NCBI GenBank assembly: GCA_910585005.1 | Contig: CAJUCN010000006.1 | Location: forward strand, 1-64,000 | DNA: 64,000 nucleotides | Direction: 5' to 3' | DNA from: an uncultured Lachnospiraceae bacterium | GTDB taxonomy: Bacteria > Bacillota > Clostridia > Lachnospirales > Lachnospiraceae | Shown: positions 1-7,369 of the stretch, in pieces | Layout: the number at the start of each line of letters is the position of its first letter | Numbering within the stretch: position 1 is the first letter of the stretch | The notes under the pieces: model-generated | The model's input: only the letters and a program-made list of their open reading frames with translations | Told to the model about the DNA's origin: nothing | Database searches by the model: none | Position numbers and translations under genes: made by a program

Positions 1-263
1 GTATCTGCGGGAACGGGTACATTGGGGTTTGTAGGGATTTCATTTGTTATTGCTGCTGTGTCGAATTTTTCAAACAGACTTCCAATAATCGTAGTGTCGA
101 GAGTAAAGGGAATCAGAAAACGCAAAGCAACAACTATCCAGATATAATACTGCCAACGCTTGCTGAATTTGTTTTTATACAGCGGCTTCAATCCCAAAAT
201 GAGAAGCAGTAACAGTGCGCCGGAAACAGACAGCGACAATAATATTTTTATAAATTCATTCAT
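1..263 (-). CDS. blaR1: BlaR1/MecR1-type M56 sensor peptidase, N-terminal fragment cut by window edge
   Basis: The reading frame starts with ATG at 263 and runs off the left edge, so only about 87 residues are visible. They begin MNEFIKILLSLSVSG and continue with a leucine-rich membrane segment, then KPLYKNKFSKRWQYYIW and a second hydrophobic stretch. This is the usual N-terminus of BlaR1/MecR1 membrane sensor-proteases, which detect beta-lactams or other envelope signals and cleave the BlaI repressor. The gene overlaps the end of blaI by 8 bp, as expected of a translationally coupled blaI-blaR1 pair. The zinc motif and any sensor domain lie outside the window, so the ligand cannot be judged. 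Confidence 0.8.
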   Translation of the reverse strand, partial: MNEFIKILLSLSVSGALLLLLILGLKPLYKNKFSKRWQYYIWIVVALRFLIPFTLDTTIIGSLFEKFDTAAITNEIPTNPNVPVPAD

Positions 264-630
264 TTTCTTTTCTCCAAAATGTTTCAATCTCTTTCAATTC
301 GTCTGCCGAAAGAATATCCTGCCGCAACAAGGTTGATACTAAGTTTTTCACATTCCCGCCGTAGACTTTATCAAGAAAGCTGTGGGTCTGCATGGTCTGG
401 TATTCTGCTTCTGTTACCGTAGCCACATACTCATTCTTCCTGCCGATTTTTTTGACTTTCAAGAACTTTTTTTCTCCTAAACGGGAAAGCAGCGTGAGTA
501 CGGTGTTGTTCTTCCATTCGTTTTTGTCTTTTTCCAATTCCTCCATGATGAGGGAGTATAAAGCTGCCCCTCCATTCTTCCAAATGATTTTCATTAGTAC
601 CAATTCGGATTCAGAAATTTGCTGTGCCAT
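256..630 (-). CDS. blaI: BlaI/MecI/CopY family transcriptional repressor
   Basis: A 124-residue protein of normal family length. It has the winged-helix N-terminus typical of BlaI (ISESELVLMKIIWKNG) followed by NNTVLTLLSRLGEKKFLKVKKIGRKNEY, which covers the recognition helix and wing. The C-terminal helices that dimerise and carry the BlaR1 cleavage site follow. The family represses beta-lactamase, penicillin-binding protein or other operons and autoregulates. A strong Shine-Dalgarno AGGAGG lies just before the ATG. Two direct repeats at 645-691 are probable operators. No beta-lactamase gene is visible, so the regulated target is unknown; such pairs are often carried on mobile elements, which fits the debris next door. 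Confidence 0.92.
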   Translation of the reverse strand: MAQQISESELVLMKIIWKNGGAALYSLIMEELEKDKNEWKNNTVLTLLSRLGEKKFLKVKKIGRKNEYVATVTEAEYQTMQTHSFLDKVYGGNVKNLVSTLLRQDILSADELKEIETFWRKENE

Positions 631-644
631 TTTGTCCTCCTTTT

Positions 645-691
645 ATCTTAACATTTTGTGGGTGTATAAACATCTTAACACTTTGTAGGTG
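645..691. promoter_or_regulatory. Tandem direct repeats upstream of blaI, probable BlaI operators
   Basis: Two 20-bp copies, 645-664 and 672-691, match at 18 of 20 positions (ATCTTAACAyTTTGTrGGTG on the + strand) and start 27 bp apart. They sit directly upstream of blaI. Known BlaI/MecI operators contain ACA/TGT half-sites and are often paired; the repeats contain both. Autoregulation is inferred. Confidence 0.6.
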
Positions 692-704
692 ATAATGCAA
701 TACC

Positions 705-860
705 CTAATGAAAATTTAAGAATTTATAAAAAGATAGGGAGATTCCATAGTAGCCGGCACTGTGTGTAATGTGCATAATGACTCCCCATACCGCAAGACC
801 AGCCCCAAGGGCAACTACCAGTGTTTGTAAGATTGTAATCTCTGAAGTAAAAAATGCCAT
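705..860 (-). pseudogene. Maff2-family small conjugative-element membrane protein, truncated
   Basis: From the ATG at 860, which follows a good GAGAGG ribosome site, the frame reads MAFFTSEITILQTLVVALG and then GAGLAVWGVI. This is the conserved start of Maff2-type small membrane proteins found in the mating-pore region of Tn916/Tn1549-like conjugative elements, normally just before a TrbL/VirB6-like gene. After WGVI the similarity stops abruptly and unrelated residues lead to a stop. The usual second half (LLEGYG..NPGAKSQGMKQL in relatives) is missing. I read it as a remnant of an integrated conjugative element. An open frame extends upstream to 947, but the internal ATG with its ribosome site fits the family start. 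Confidence 0.72.
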
Positions 861-947
861 ATATTCCTCTCTTTCTGCCGCCATGCGATCTGAAAAATTA
901 ATAGTTTCTTCATTCCCGTAAAAATGGACTGTCCTAATTTCAGGCAA

Positions 948-1209
948 AAAAATAGCAGCAATCCCCTGACTGCCACTAAAAAAGCCGCTTATGGTCTGCG
1001 GCTGCTCCCTACTGTATCATTTTACAGCAATGCTTCCTATCAGGCGCACGCGCCAGATAAAAGCTACCTGTTTTCTCCTGTCACTGTCCACTTCTCCCCA
1101 AACGCAGGTATTCTTCCGCCAATTCCATAAACATAGTCTAAATGTACGATAAAATCCTCTTTTCCCATAGCTTCATTATCCCTGTATTTATACTTTTTTC
1201 CAGACAGTG
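948..1209. other. Region between element fragments; one weak 34-codon ORF
   Basis: No convincing full gene lies here. On the minus strand an open frame at 1168-1064 reads MGKEDFIVHLDYVYGIGG and onward to TGENR-stop. It extends upstream in frame without an ATG and could be the tail of a degraded gene. I do not recognise it. A + strand frame across the stretch has no ribosome site or family look. The whole interval probably belongs to the conjugative-element debris. Confidence 0.3.
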
Positions 1210-1476
1210 CTATCTTCGCAATACTTTGTCAATATGTTCGAGAATTTCTTCCTCTGATATGTCATAAGGCATAGGATCAACATCTTCAAAACAGTAATTT
1301 GAAGCATAGGAACAATTATCCGTCCATTCCATCACCCAGAAATCCTGCAACGTTGTCACCTTAAAAAATTCTCCATGAAGTGTCCAGCAAATGCCAGAAG
1401 GCTGTAGCTCTATCTTTTCTGCCCCCAACTCATAAAACCTGTTTTCAGCGATTGTCCTGATTTCTGCCTTATCCAT
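1210..1476 (-). CDS. Hypothetical small acidic protein within conjugative-element debris
   Basis: An 88-residue protein starting MDKAEIRTIAENRFYELG, with many Asp, Glu, Trp and Phe residues and no membrane segment or signal peptide. I do not recognise the family. It sits between a coupling-protein C-terminus (1586-1858) and a truncated Maff2 gene (705-860), in the same orientation. In intact Tn1549-like elements those two genes are near neighbours, so this looks like a cargo gene inserted there. It has normal codon use and a clean ATG and could still be expressed. Confidence 0.5.
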   Translation of the reverse strand: MDKAEIRTIAENRFYELGAEKIELQPSGICWTLHGEFFKVTTLQDFWVMEWTDNCSYASNYCFEDVDPMPYDISEEEILEHIDKVLRR

Positions 1477-1585
1477 TTTCCCCTGCCTTAACCCGATTTT
1501 TCTTTACAGAATAACTTTAACATATAGGGAACGACTTTTCTACCTTGTAATTTTTATATAACCTTTTCTACTGTCCATAACTATC

Positions 1586-1858
1586 CTATTCTTCTGTATT
1601 TTCTGTGTCTTCATCATTTTCCGTATCTTCTACGGTTCCTTCCACTTCAATCAGTTCAAATTCCTCATCTGCCCGGAGCCTTAGCCTCTGTTCCAGATAC
1701 CCTTCCACGTCAAAGGTATTCTTTTTGTCATAGTCCGATAGTTCCTTATAACGCTTGTGTCCGGTAATGTCAAACTTGTTGCTTAAGAACGGACGTACCC
1801 CGCGCAGCTGCAAGATACACTTATCACCGTCCATCACTGCAAGCTCCTCCCTGCTCAT
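1586..1858 (-). pseudogene. C-terminal fragment of VirD4/TraG (PcfC-type) coupling protein
   Basis: The 90 residues begin MSREELAVMDGDKCILQLRG and continue VRPFLSNKFDITGHKRYKEL. This is the conserved C-terminal segment of PcfC/TraG/VirD4 coupling ATPases of Firmicutes conjugative elements, which bring relaxosome DNA to the mating channel. Complete relatives are several hundred residues long. The Walker A and B motifs that should lie upstream are absent, because the sequence before 1858 is unrelated AT-rich DNA. The tail after residue 70 is a low-complexity acidic run (EDTENDEDTENTEE). The fragment is non-functional but marks the site of a decayed integrative conjugative element. Confidence 0.75.
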
Positions 1859-2384
1859 AAGCTCCTTGCCACAATGTCAAGTGGTGAATTTATTTTTTGT
1901 AATTATTTCTTGCCTTATTGTCGATATGATAGGATGGAATTCTAAGTTTTTAGATGCGAGGTTCTAATATGGATAGGATGTTTTCATGTATTGATGAAAC
2001 GGTAAATAAATCTGCGATAGATCAATTGGTTAAATTTCTAGGACAATTCCCAGATATTATAAAGTGGTTTATGTCCAGACTATGCATAGGTCTGTCTGGT
2101 TTTTCTTTCCCAGCCCTGCTTCCTATCTTCCGGGCAAAGGAATAGGACTGCATCAGCCGGTAAATCTAAAACCAATCCAGTCCTATATAGAATACTTTTA
2201 CATGGGAAATAACATTTCCTTTAACGAACCGCCTCGTGTTACGTTATTGCAAATCACTATTTCCCCATAGATTTTTAAATAAAACAGGCCTGTCCTACCG
2301 CAAAATCTTTTGCCAATGGCATCTCCATATGGCATTTTTCGTAGGACTAAATTAGCGGAATCCCTTGTATTTACTGGGTTCTTA
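1859..2384. other. AT-rich intergenic stretch with possible truncated ORF and inverted repeats
   Basis: No firm gene. A + strand frame from ATG 1969 (GAGG 7 bp upstream) to 2145 begins MDRMFSCIDETVNKSAIDQL and looks gene-like for about 36 residues before composition changes. It may be the start of a broken gene that I do not recognise. Short inverted repeats built on AGGACTG/CAGTCCT (about 2147-2182) and GTCCTAC/GTAGGAC (about 2291-2347) could be terminators or remnants of a mobile element end. Confidence 0.35.
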
Positions 2385-2798
2385 CTAACTTAACAATATA
2401 ATAACACGCTCCCCAGAATCTATCACTGCCACCAAAACCCCTCTTCCTGTTAAAAATGGCTCCCGTACCGTTACCGGAAAAATGCAGGATTCCTGTTTTC
2501 CTGCAAGGATAGACGCATACAAACGTTTAGGCTTTTCCACATATTCTACTTCATCAAGCTGAGTAAAGGTATCAATTAAGCTTTCAGAAATCGTTATGAC
2601 CGCGTACCCCGCAATCAGCTCTTCTACCTGAACCACACTGCTCTGAAGTCTTTTAATATCCCCATGATATTTTACAATCAGTTCCCATCTGCGCTCCTTC
2701 TCATAAAAACCCACCCCAAGCTGGCCAGACCTCTGCCTGTCACTTTCTGATACCTCTAATGCCAAATTCAATATATTTTCCAGTTTTTGATTTTCCAT
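2385..2798 (-). pseudogene. S8 (subtilisin-like) peptidase, N-terminal remnant ending at Asp box
   Basis: The 137 residues start MENQKLENILNLALEVSESD. They match the pro-region style of large clostridial S8 peptidases, with a dodecamer-like ITISESLIDTFTQLDEVEYVEKP segment and then FLTGRGVLVAVIDSG. VAVIDSG is the catalytic aspartate box of subtilases. Immediately after it the frame turns into ERVIILLS and stops, so the His and Ser boxes are lost. Intact homologues run to 500 or more residues. The gene is dead as a protease. The breakpoint at about 2400 adjoins the element debris to the left, which suggests that a rearrangement or insertion removed the rest. Confidence 0.78.
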
Positions 2799-2967
2799 TT
2801 TTTCTTTTTCCGTTTTTTATTATTATACGTCTATCATCCTGATTTATGATCTACCGTATTCTGCCAGGAAATCTTGTTGTTCCCTACAATTAATAATGAC
2901 AGATTTTATGAGATATGATAAAATTTTTAAATGGAAGAGATTCTCACCACATGAAAGGGGACTCCTT

Positions 2968-5196
2968 ATGGCTAAACAAGATACGACCCATCATCTCATT
3001 GAATACATATTAACATTATTAGATCTCCCCGAAAACAATGAAAATGGTTTTTCCCATCTAATTGAAAAATTCCCTGAACCGGAATTAGATCGGAATTATA
3101 TGAATACCGCACACGAAATAATCAAATTCATGGATGAAATGCCAGGCGGATTTTTAATTTATCATGCAGACCAGGATGAAAAGATCGTCTATGCAAATAA
3201 AGCGCTTCTACGGATCTTCGGATGCGACAGTTTAAACGATTTCAGAGAACTTACCGGAAACTCATTTAAGGGAATGGTACATCACGATGACCTTGATGCT
3301 GTGGAAGCAAGTATATCTGAACAAATTGCAGCCAGTCAGTATGATCTTGATTATGTGGAATACAGGATTATCCGAAAAGATGGCACGATTCGCTGGGTGG
3401 AAGATTATGGCCATTTTATCCATAGTCCTGCTATCCATGATATCTTTTATGTTTTTATCAGCGATGCCACCGAAAAGAAAGAGCGGCTAAAGCAAGAAAC
3501 AATCGCCCTGCAAAATGCAAGAAAACAGGAAAGAGAAAAGCTGCAAAATCTGATCAAAGCATATGATAAAGAAAAAAAGCTGATTAATCAGGAACATTTA
3601 CGCCGCCTCGAAGTCATTGAAGGACTTAGTGTCAACTATGATTCTATCCTTTATGCTGATTTAAACCAAAACAAAATCCTTCCATACCGTTTAAGCAGCC
3701 GTACGAAGCGTCAGTTTTGTTATAAGTACCAGCCATGTGAATTCCTGTGGTATATTTCTGACTATGTAAATACATGGGTACACCCTGACGACAAGGAACG
3801 CGTTCTTACAGCCACAACCCCTGCATACATTAAGCACAAATTGTCTTCTAACAAGACTTATTACATAAATTATAGGATCCTTATAGATGGCAAAACTAAA
3901 TTTTTACAGCTCCGTATTGTAAACGTCGGGAACAAAGAGCAAATATCACAAGTGGTAATGGGTTATCGCAGGATTGACGAAGAAGTTCTTAAAGAAATGG
4001 AGCAAAAGCAGTTATTGGAGCAGGCACTAAGCAATGCAAATCTTGCCATTGTTGCTAAAAATACCTTTTTATCAAACATGTCTCATGACATGCGTACTCC
4101 TCTAAACGCTATTTTCGGCTTCACTGCTCTTGCCAAACAGCACCTGAATGACCAGCAGTTTGTCCAACACTACCTCGACCAGATCGATACATCCAGCAGG
4201 CAGCTTTTAGATTTGATCGATAAGGTATTAGAGATTGCTTGGTCTGAATCAAATGATATACACATTGTAGAAAGTGAGTGTAATCTGTCTGCTATTATGC
4301 AGGAAATACACGACTTGCTTTTACCTGATGCAATAGAAAAAAATATCAGCTTTTCTCTTGATGATAACAGGCTGAAGCACCCGGATGTCTATAGTGACCC
4401 TGATAAACTATCCCATCTTCTCCGCTATCTTGTTACCAATGCCATAAAATATACGAATAATGGTGGAAAAGTCGAATTAATAGCACAGGAATCTGAAAGC
4501 CAGCCTGATAAATACGCTGTATACCAATTTATTGTCCGGGATACGGGTATTGGAATCAGTAAAGAATTTCTTGCACATGTTTTTGAACCCTTTGAGCGGG
4601 AAAAGAACACTACTTTCAGCGGTATCCACGGCTCCGGCCTTGGCCTTGCAATTGCCAAAAATATTGCAACCACCTTAGGCGGGGACATTCAAGTCAACAG
4701 CACTGTAAATAAGGGAAGTACCTTTACCGTCACCCTTCGTCTACGCATACAGACGGATCCCCTTTTGTACACTGCCGGTGCAGATATTACCAATGATTCC
4801 TTTTCCTATCTGTTAGACAAGAGAATCTTGCTGGTTGAAGATAATGAGATTAATTTGGAAATTGAAACGGAAATTCTTCAAGGACTTGGATTCCTCATAG
4901 AAACTGCCGTCAATGGCAGCATCGCCGTTGATAAGGTCAAAGGCTCCACTCCAGGATACTTTTCCCTTGTCCTAATGGATATCCAAATGCCTGTTATGGA
5001 TGGATATCAGGCCGCCAGGGCGATCCGTAGTCTTGATGACTCCCAGTTAGCACAGATTCCAATTATTGCATTATCTGCGAATGCTTTTGAAAGTGATAAA
5101 CAAATGTCAATGGAAAGCGGCATGAATGAACATTTAACAAAGCCCATTGATATTCCCCTCCTGCTGGAAACAATCACAAAATATATTCATTCCTAG
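2968..5196 (+). CDS. PAS-containing hybrid sensor histidine kinase/response regulator
   Basis: About 742 residues. The start at 2968 is preferred because GAAAGGGG lies just upstream; a longer frame opens at 2896 without a ribosome site. Numbering from 2968, a PAS fold lies around residues 75-180 (FLIYHADQDEKIVYANKALL), then a coiled coil, a second PAS-like region near 225-345, and a HisKA domain with the phospho-acceptor His near residue 373 (NMSHDMRTPLNAI). The HATPase_c domain follows with N-box NAIKY and G-boxes DTGIGIS and GSGLGLAI. A receiver domain at 630-742 carries the phospho-Asp at about 671 (LVLMDIQMPVMDGY). There is no membrane segment, so it is a cytoplasmic sensor. It stands alone on the + strand; the free Hpt protein at 15703-16077 is a possible relay partner. 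Confidence 0.9.
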   Translation: MAKQDTTHHLIEYILTLLDLPENNENGFSHLIEKFPEPELDRNYMNTAHEIIKFMDEMPGGFLIYHADQDEKIVYANKALLRIFGCDSLNDFRELTGNSFKGMVHHDDLDAVEASISEQIAASQYDLDYVEYRIIRKDGTIRWVEDYGHFIHSPAIHDIFYVFISDATEKKERLKQETIALQNARKQEREKLQNLIKAYDKEKKLINQEHLRRLEVIEGLSVNYDSILYADLNQNKILPYRLSSRTKRQFCYKYQPCEFLWYISDYVNTWVHPDDKERVLTATTPAYIKHKLSSNKTYYINYRILIDGKTKFLQLRIVNVGNKEQISQVVMGYRRIDEEVLKEMEQKQLLEQALSNANLAIVAKNTFLSNMSHDMRTPLNAIFGFTALAKQHLNDQQFVQHYLDQIDTSSRQLLDLIDKVLEIAWSESNDIHIVESECNLSAIMQEIHDLLLPDAIEKNISFSLDDNRLKHPDVYSDPDKLSHLLRYLVTNAIKYTNNGGKVELIAQESESQPDKYAVYQFIVRDTGIGISKEFLAHVFEPFEREKNTTFSGIHGSGLGLAIAKNIATTLGGDIQVNSTVNKGSTFTVTLRLRIQTDPLLYTAGADITNDSFSYLLDKRILLVEDNEINLEIETEILQGLGFLIETAVNGSIAVDKVKGSTPGYFSLVLMDIQMPVMDGYQAARAIRSLDDSQLAQIPIIALSANAFESDKQMSMESGMNEHLTKPIDIPLLLETITKYIHS

Positions 5197-5211
5197 TGAC
5201 AATATCCAATA

Positions 5212-5254
5212 AGGGAGTACATCAAAAGAATGGTGTGCTCTCTTTTTAATTTTG
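5212..5254 (+). terminator. Rho-independent terminator of the hybrid kinase gene
   Basis: Arms 5212-5221 (AGGGAGTACA) and 5234-5243 (TGTGCTCTCT) pair over 10 positions including G-T pairs, with a 12-base loop. TTTTAATTTT follows on the + strand. Confidence 0.65.
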
Positions 5255-5256
5255 AA

Positions 5257-5315
5257 CATAAAAAGGAGCTGTTGCTCCGGTAGGAAAATCATTTGCCTAC
5301 CTTTACAACAGCTCC
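5257..5315 (-). terminator. Rho-independent terminator at the end of the second chemosensory operon
   Basis: A perfect 10-bp stem, 5265-5274 (GGAGCTGTTG) with 5306-5315, contains an inner 6-bp stem 5279-5284/5296-5301. On the minus strand the stem is followed by TTTTTATG. It lies 18 bp beyond the MCP stop codon. Confidence 0.8.
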
Positions 5316-5332
5316 ATGTCATAGTCATATCA

Positions 5333-6793
5333 TCAATATTTATCAAAGCCATCCCCAAGGGAAATAACCTGTTCATTCGCATTAGATGCAGAACCCTGGT
5401 AAGAACCCTTGAATGAAGAGGAACTTCCTGTTCCAAGATTGTAAATAGAAAGCATCTCTCTCATCCTTGACGCCTGGTTTGATAATTCTTCACTGGCTGC
5501 CGCACACTGTTCGCTGGTAGCGGAGTTTGTCTGAACAACCTGTGATACCTGTGTAATTGCCTGCTCGATCTGAGCTACTGCAGTTGCCTGATAATTGGAA
5601 GATTCCGCAATACTATTGATAATTGCTTCACTTTCCTGTACAACTCTGGCAATTTCTTCCATAGCCTTTGCAGTTTCATCAGCAATCTTAGAACCAGCAT
5701 TTACTCTGTCGATAGATTCTTCGATCAATTCAGCAGTCTCACCGGATGCTGCTGCACTCTTAGCTGCCAAACTTCTGACTTCTTCTGCAACCACTGCAAA
5801 GCCTTTTCCTGCCTCACCTGCTCTTGCTGCTTCAACTGCCGCATTTAATGCAAGAATATTAGTCTGGAATGCAATATCATCAATTGTTTTAATGATCTTG
5901 GAAATACTTTCAGATGACTTATTGATATCCTGCATAGCAGTCATCATATCCTCCATCTGCTTATTCCCCTTCTTAACATCGGAAATTGCCTGTGCTACCA
6001 AACCTGCTGCAGAATTAGCTTCTTCAGCGTTTCCTCTTGTCTTTTCAGCGATCTCATCAATAGAAGCTGTGATCTCCTGAATAGCGCTTGCCTGCTCTGT
6101 AGAGCCCTGTGCCAATGCCTGGCTTGCACTTGCCACCTGTGAAGAACTAACCGTTACCTGAGAACCAGCATCACTGATATTTGACAATGCATTGAAGTTA
6201 TCATCTACCAGCTTCTTTAATGCATTGCCCAGCACATCTTCACTGGACTTCACATCAACCTGGACAGTCAGATTACCATTCGACACCTCTTCTGCGATCC
6301 TTGCCTGATATTTGATATTCTCAATTACCTCTGTGTACCGGTCTACTAACTCGCCAAACTCATCATTATTGTACTTCACCAGTTCAATGTCCACACGCCC
6401 CATCGCGATATCACGGGCTGCACTGGATAGCTGTGCAACAGACTTGTTGATTATCTTTATCAAAGAAAATGCAATCAGCAAAGAGATCACAACAGAAAAT
6501 ATGATCATTCCAAAGCTGACAATATTGGAAATATCTGCTGTCCTTTGTATCAGTTCCATGGACTCTGTCTTAGAACTGGTAATGGTGTCAAGAAGGATCT
6601 TGGATTTTGCTTCATCCGCACCAATGTCCCGCATTGTATTTTGAACTGTTATAAATTCTTCTTCCTGCATCGCGTTCACAGCATTCGTGATCCTGCGTAC
6701 CGAAGACATTCCTACCAACACATTGATAATGGTTAGTACAATAGGTATCATAAAACCTATGATCATTTTTGTTTTCATCTTCATGTCTTTCAT
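5333..6793 (-). CDS. Methyl-accepting chemotaxis protein with very short sensor loop
   Basis: A 486-residue chemoreceptor. TM1 spans about residues 10-29 and TM2 about 91-113, leaving only about 61 residues outside the membrane. A four-helix-bundle or Cache sensor needs well over 100. A HAMP domain (about 114-170) follows, then the long cytoplasmic hairpin with the conserved tip, read here as IDDIAFQTNILALNAAVEAA and RAGEAGKGFAVVAEEVRSLA. Glu/Gln-rich flanks provide methylation sites. No C-terminal tethering pentapeptide is evident (it ends GDGFDKY). It is the last gene of the cluster, 2 bp after cheW, and is followed by a strong terminator. It presumably feeds the CheA at 7370-9544. Confidence 0.95.
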   Translation of the reverse strand: MKDMKMKTKMIIGFMIPIVLTIINVLVGMSSVRRITNAVNAMQEEEFITVQNTMRDIGADEAKSKILLDTITSSKTESMELIQRTADISNIVSFGMIIFSVVISLLIAFSLIKIINKSVAQLSSAARDIAMGRVDIELVKYNNDEFGELVDRYTEVIENIKYQARIAEEVSNGNLTVQVDVKSSEDVLGNALKKLVDDNFNALSNISDAGSQVTVSSSQVASASQALAQGSTEQASAIQEITASIDEIAEKTRGNAEEANSAAGLVAQAISDVKKGNKQMEDMMTAMQDINKSSESISKIIKTIDDIAFQTNILALNAAVEAARAGEAGKGFAVVAEEVRSLAAKSAAASGETAELIEESIDRVNAGSKIADETAKAMEEIARVVQESEAIINSIAESSNYQATAVAQIEQAITQVSQVVQTNSATSEQCAAASEELSNQASRMREMLSIYNLGTGSSSSFKGSYQGSASNANEQVISLGDGFDKY

Positions 6794-6795
6794 AA

Positions 6796-7368
6796 TTATA
6801 CCTCTCCTTCTTCATCCATATTCATATCACTTGCTTTCTCCCCAGCCGATAAATCATCATCATTTAATAATTTATCCGGATCAAGCAATAATTTTACGGA
6901 ATTTCCCACCTTGCCAATACCATAGACATATTTGCTTTGCGCCTTATCTGCATGACCAATCTTTGGCGGAGGCAATATATTGTTTTCATCAATTTCAACT
7001 ACTTCTGCAATTTGTTCAACAATCAACCCTACCACCGCTGATTTAACATTGATAACAATGATACACGTCCTATCATTGTACTCTTGTGGCGGCTGCTTAA
7101 AACGAAGCCTTACATCAATAACAGGAACAACTTTTCCACGCAGGTTTATAAGACCCATGATATAATCGTCTGTTTCGGGAATTGCTGTAATTTCCTGCAT
7201 CTGGATAATTTCATTGACGTACTGGATTGCTAATCCGTAATACTCGTTTCCTGATTTGAAGGTCATGTATTTCCCTTTTTCACTGCTGTCATCCTCCGAA
7301 CCAGGTCCTGACGATAATCTTTTCAATTCGCCTATCCCATCCATATATTTACCGTTCCTTTCTATCAT
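6796..7368 (-). CDS. cheW: CheW chemotaxis scaffold protein (second set)
   Basis: A 190-residue CheW-domain protein that couples receptors to CheA. The domain occupies about residues 33-165 (YMTFKSGNEYYGLAIQYVNE, MGLINLRGKVVPVIDVRLRF, TCIIVIN, VGLIVEQIAEVVEI). It has an extra 30-residue Gly/Ser/Asp-rich N-terminus and a 25-residue acidic tail, so it is longer than the 140-160 residues usual for CheW and than the paralogue at 54049-54528. It lies between cheA (1-bp gap) and the MCP gene (2-bp gap), the typical arrangement for co-assembled signalling arrays. Confidence 0.95.
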   Translation of the reverse strand: MIERNGKYMDGIGELKRLSSGPGSEDDSSEKGKYMTFKSGNEYYGLAIQYVNEIIQMQEITAIPETDDYIMGLINLRGKVVPVIDVRLRFKQPPQEYNDRTCIIVINVKSAVVGLIVEQIAEVVEIDENNILPPPKIGHADKAQSKYVYGIGKVGNSVKLLLDPDKLLNDDDLSAGEKASDMNMDEEGEV

Positions 7369-7369
7369 T

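Noticed and set aside
1969..2145. Short + strand ORF considered as a real gene
   Set aside because: Plausible ribosome site, but only about 36 gene-like residues and no recognisable family; noted only in the intergenic entry.
5595..6080. 161-residue open frame on the + strand opposite the MCP gene
   Set aside because: Antisense shadow of the repetitive Ala/Glu-rich MCP coding sequence; no ribosome site and no family resemblance.
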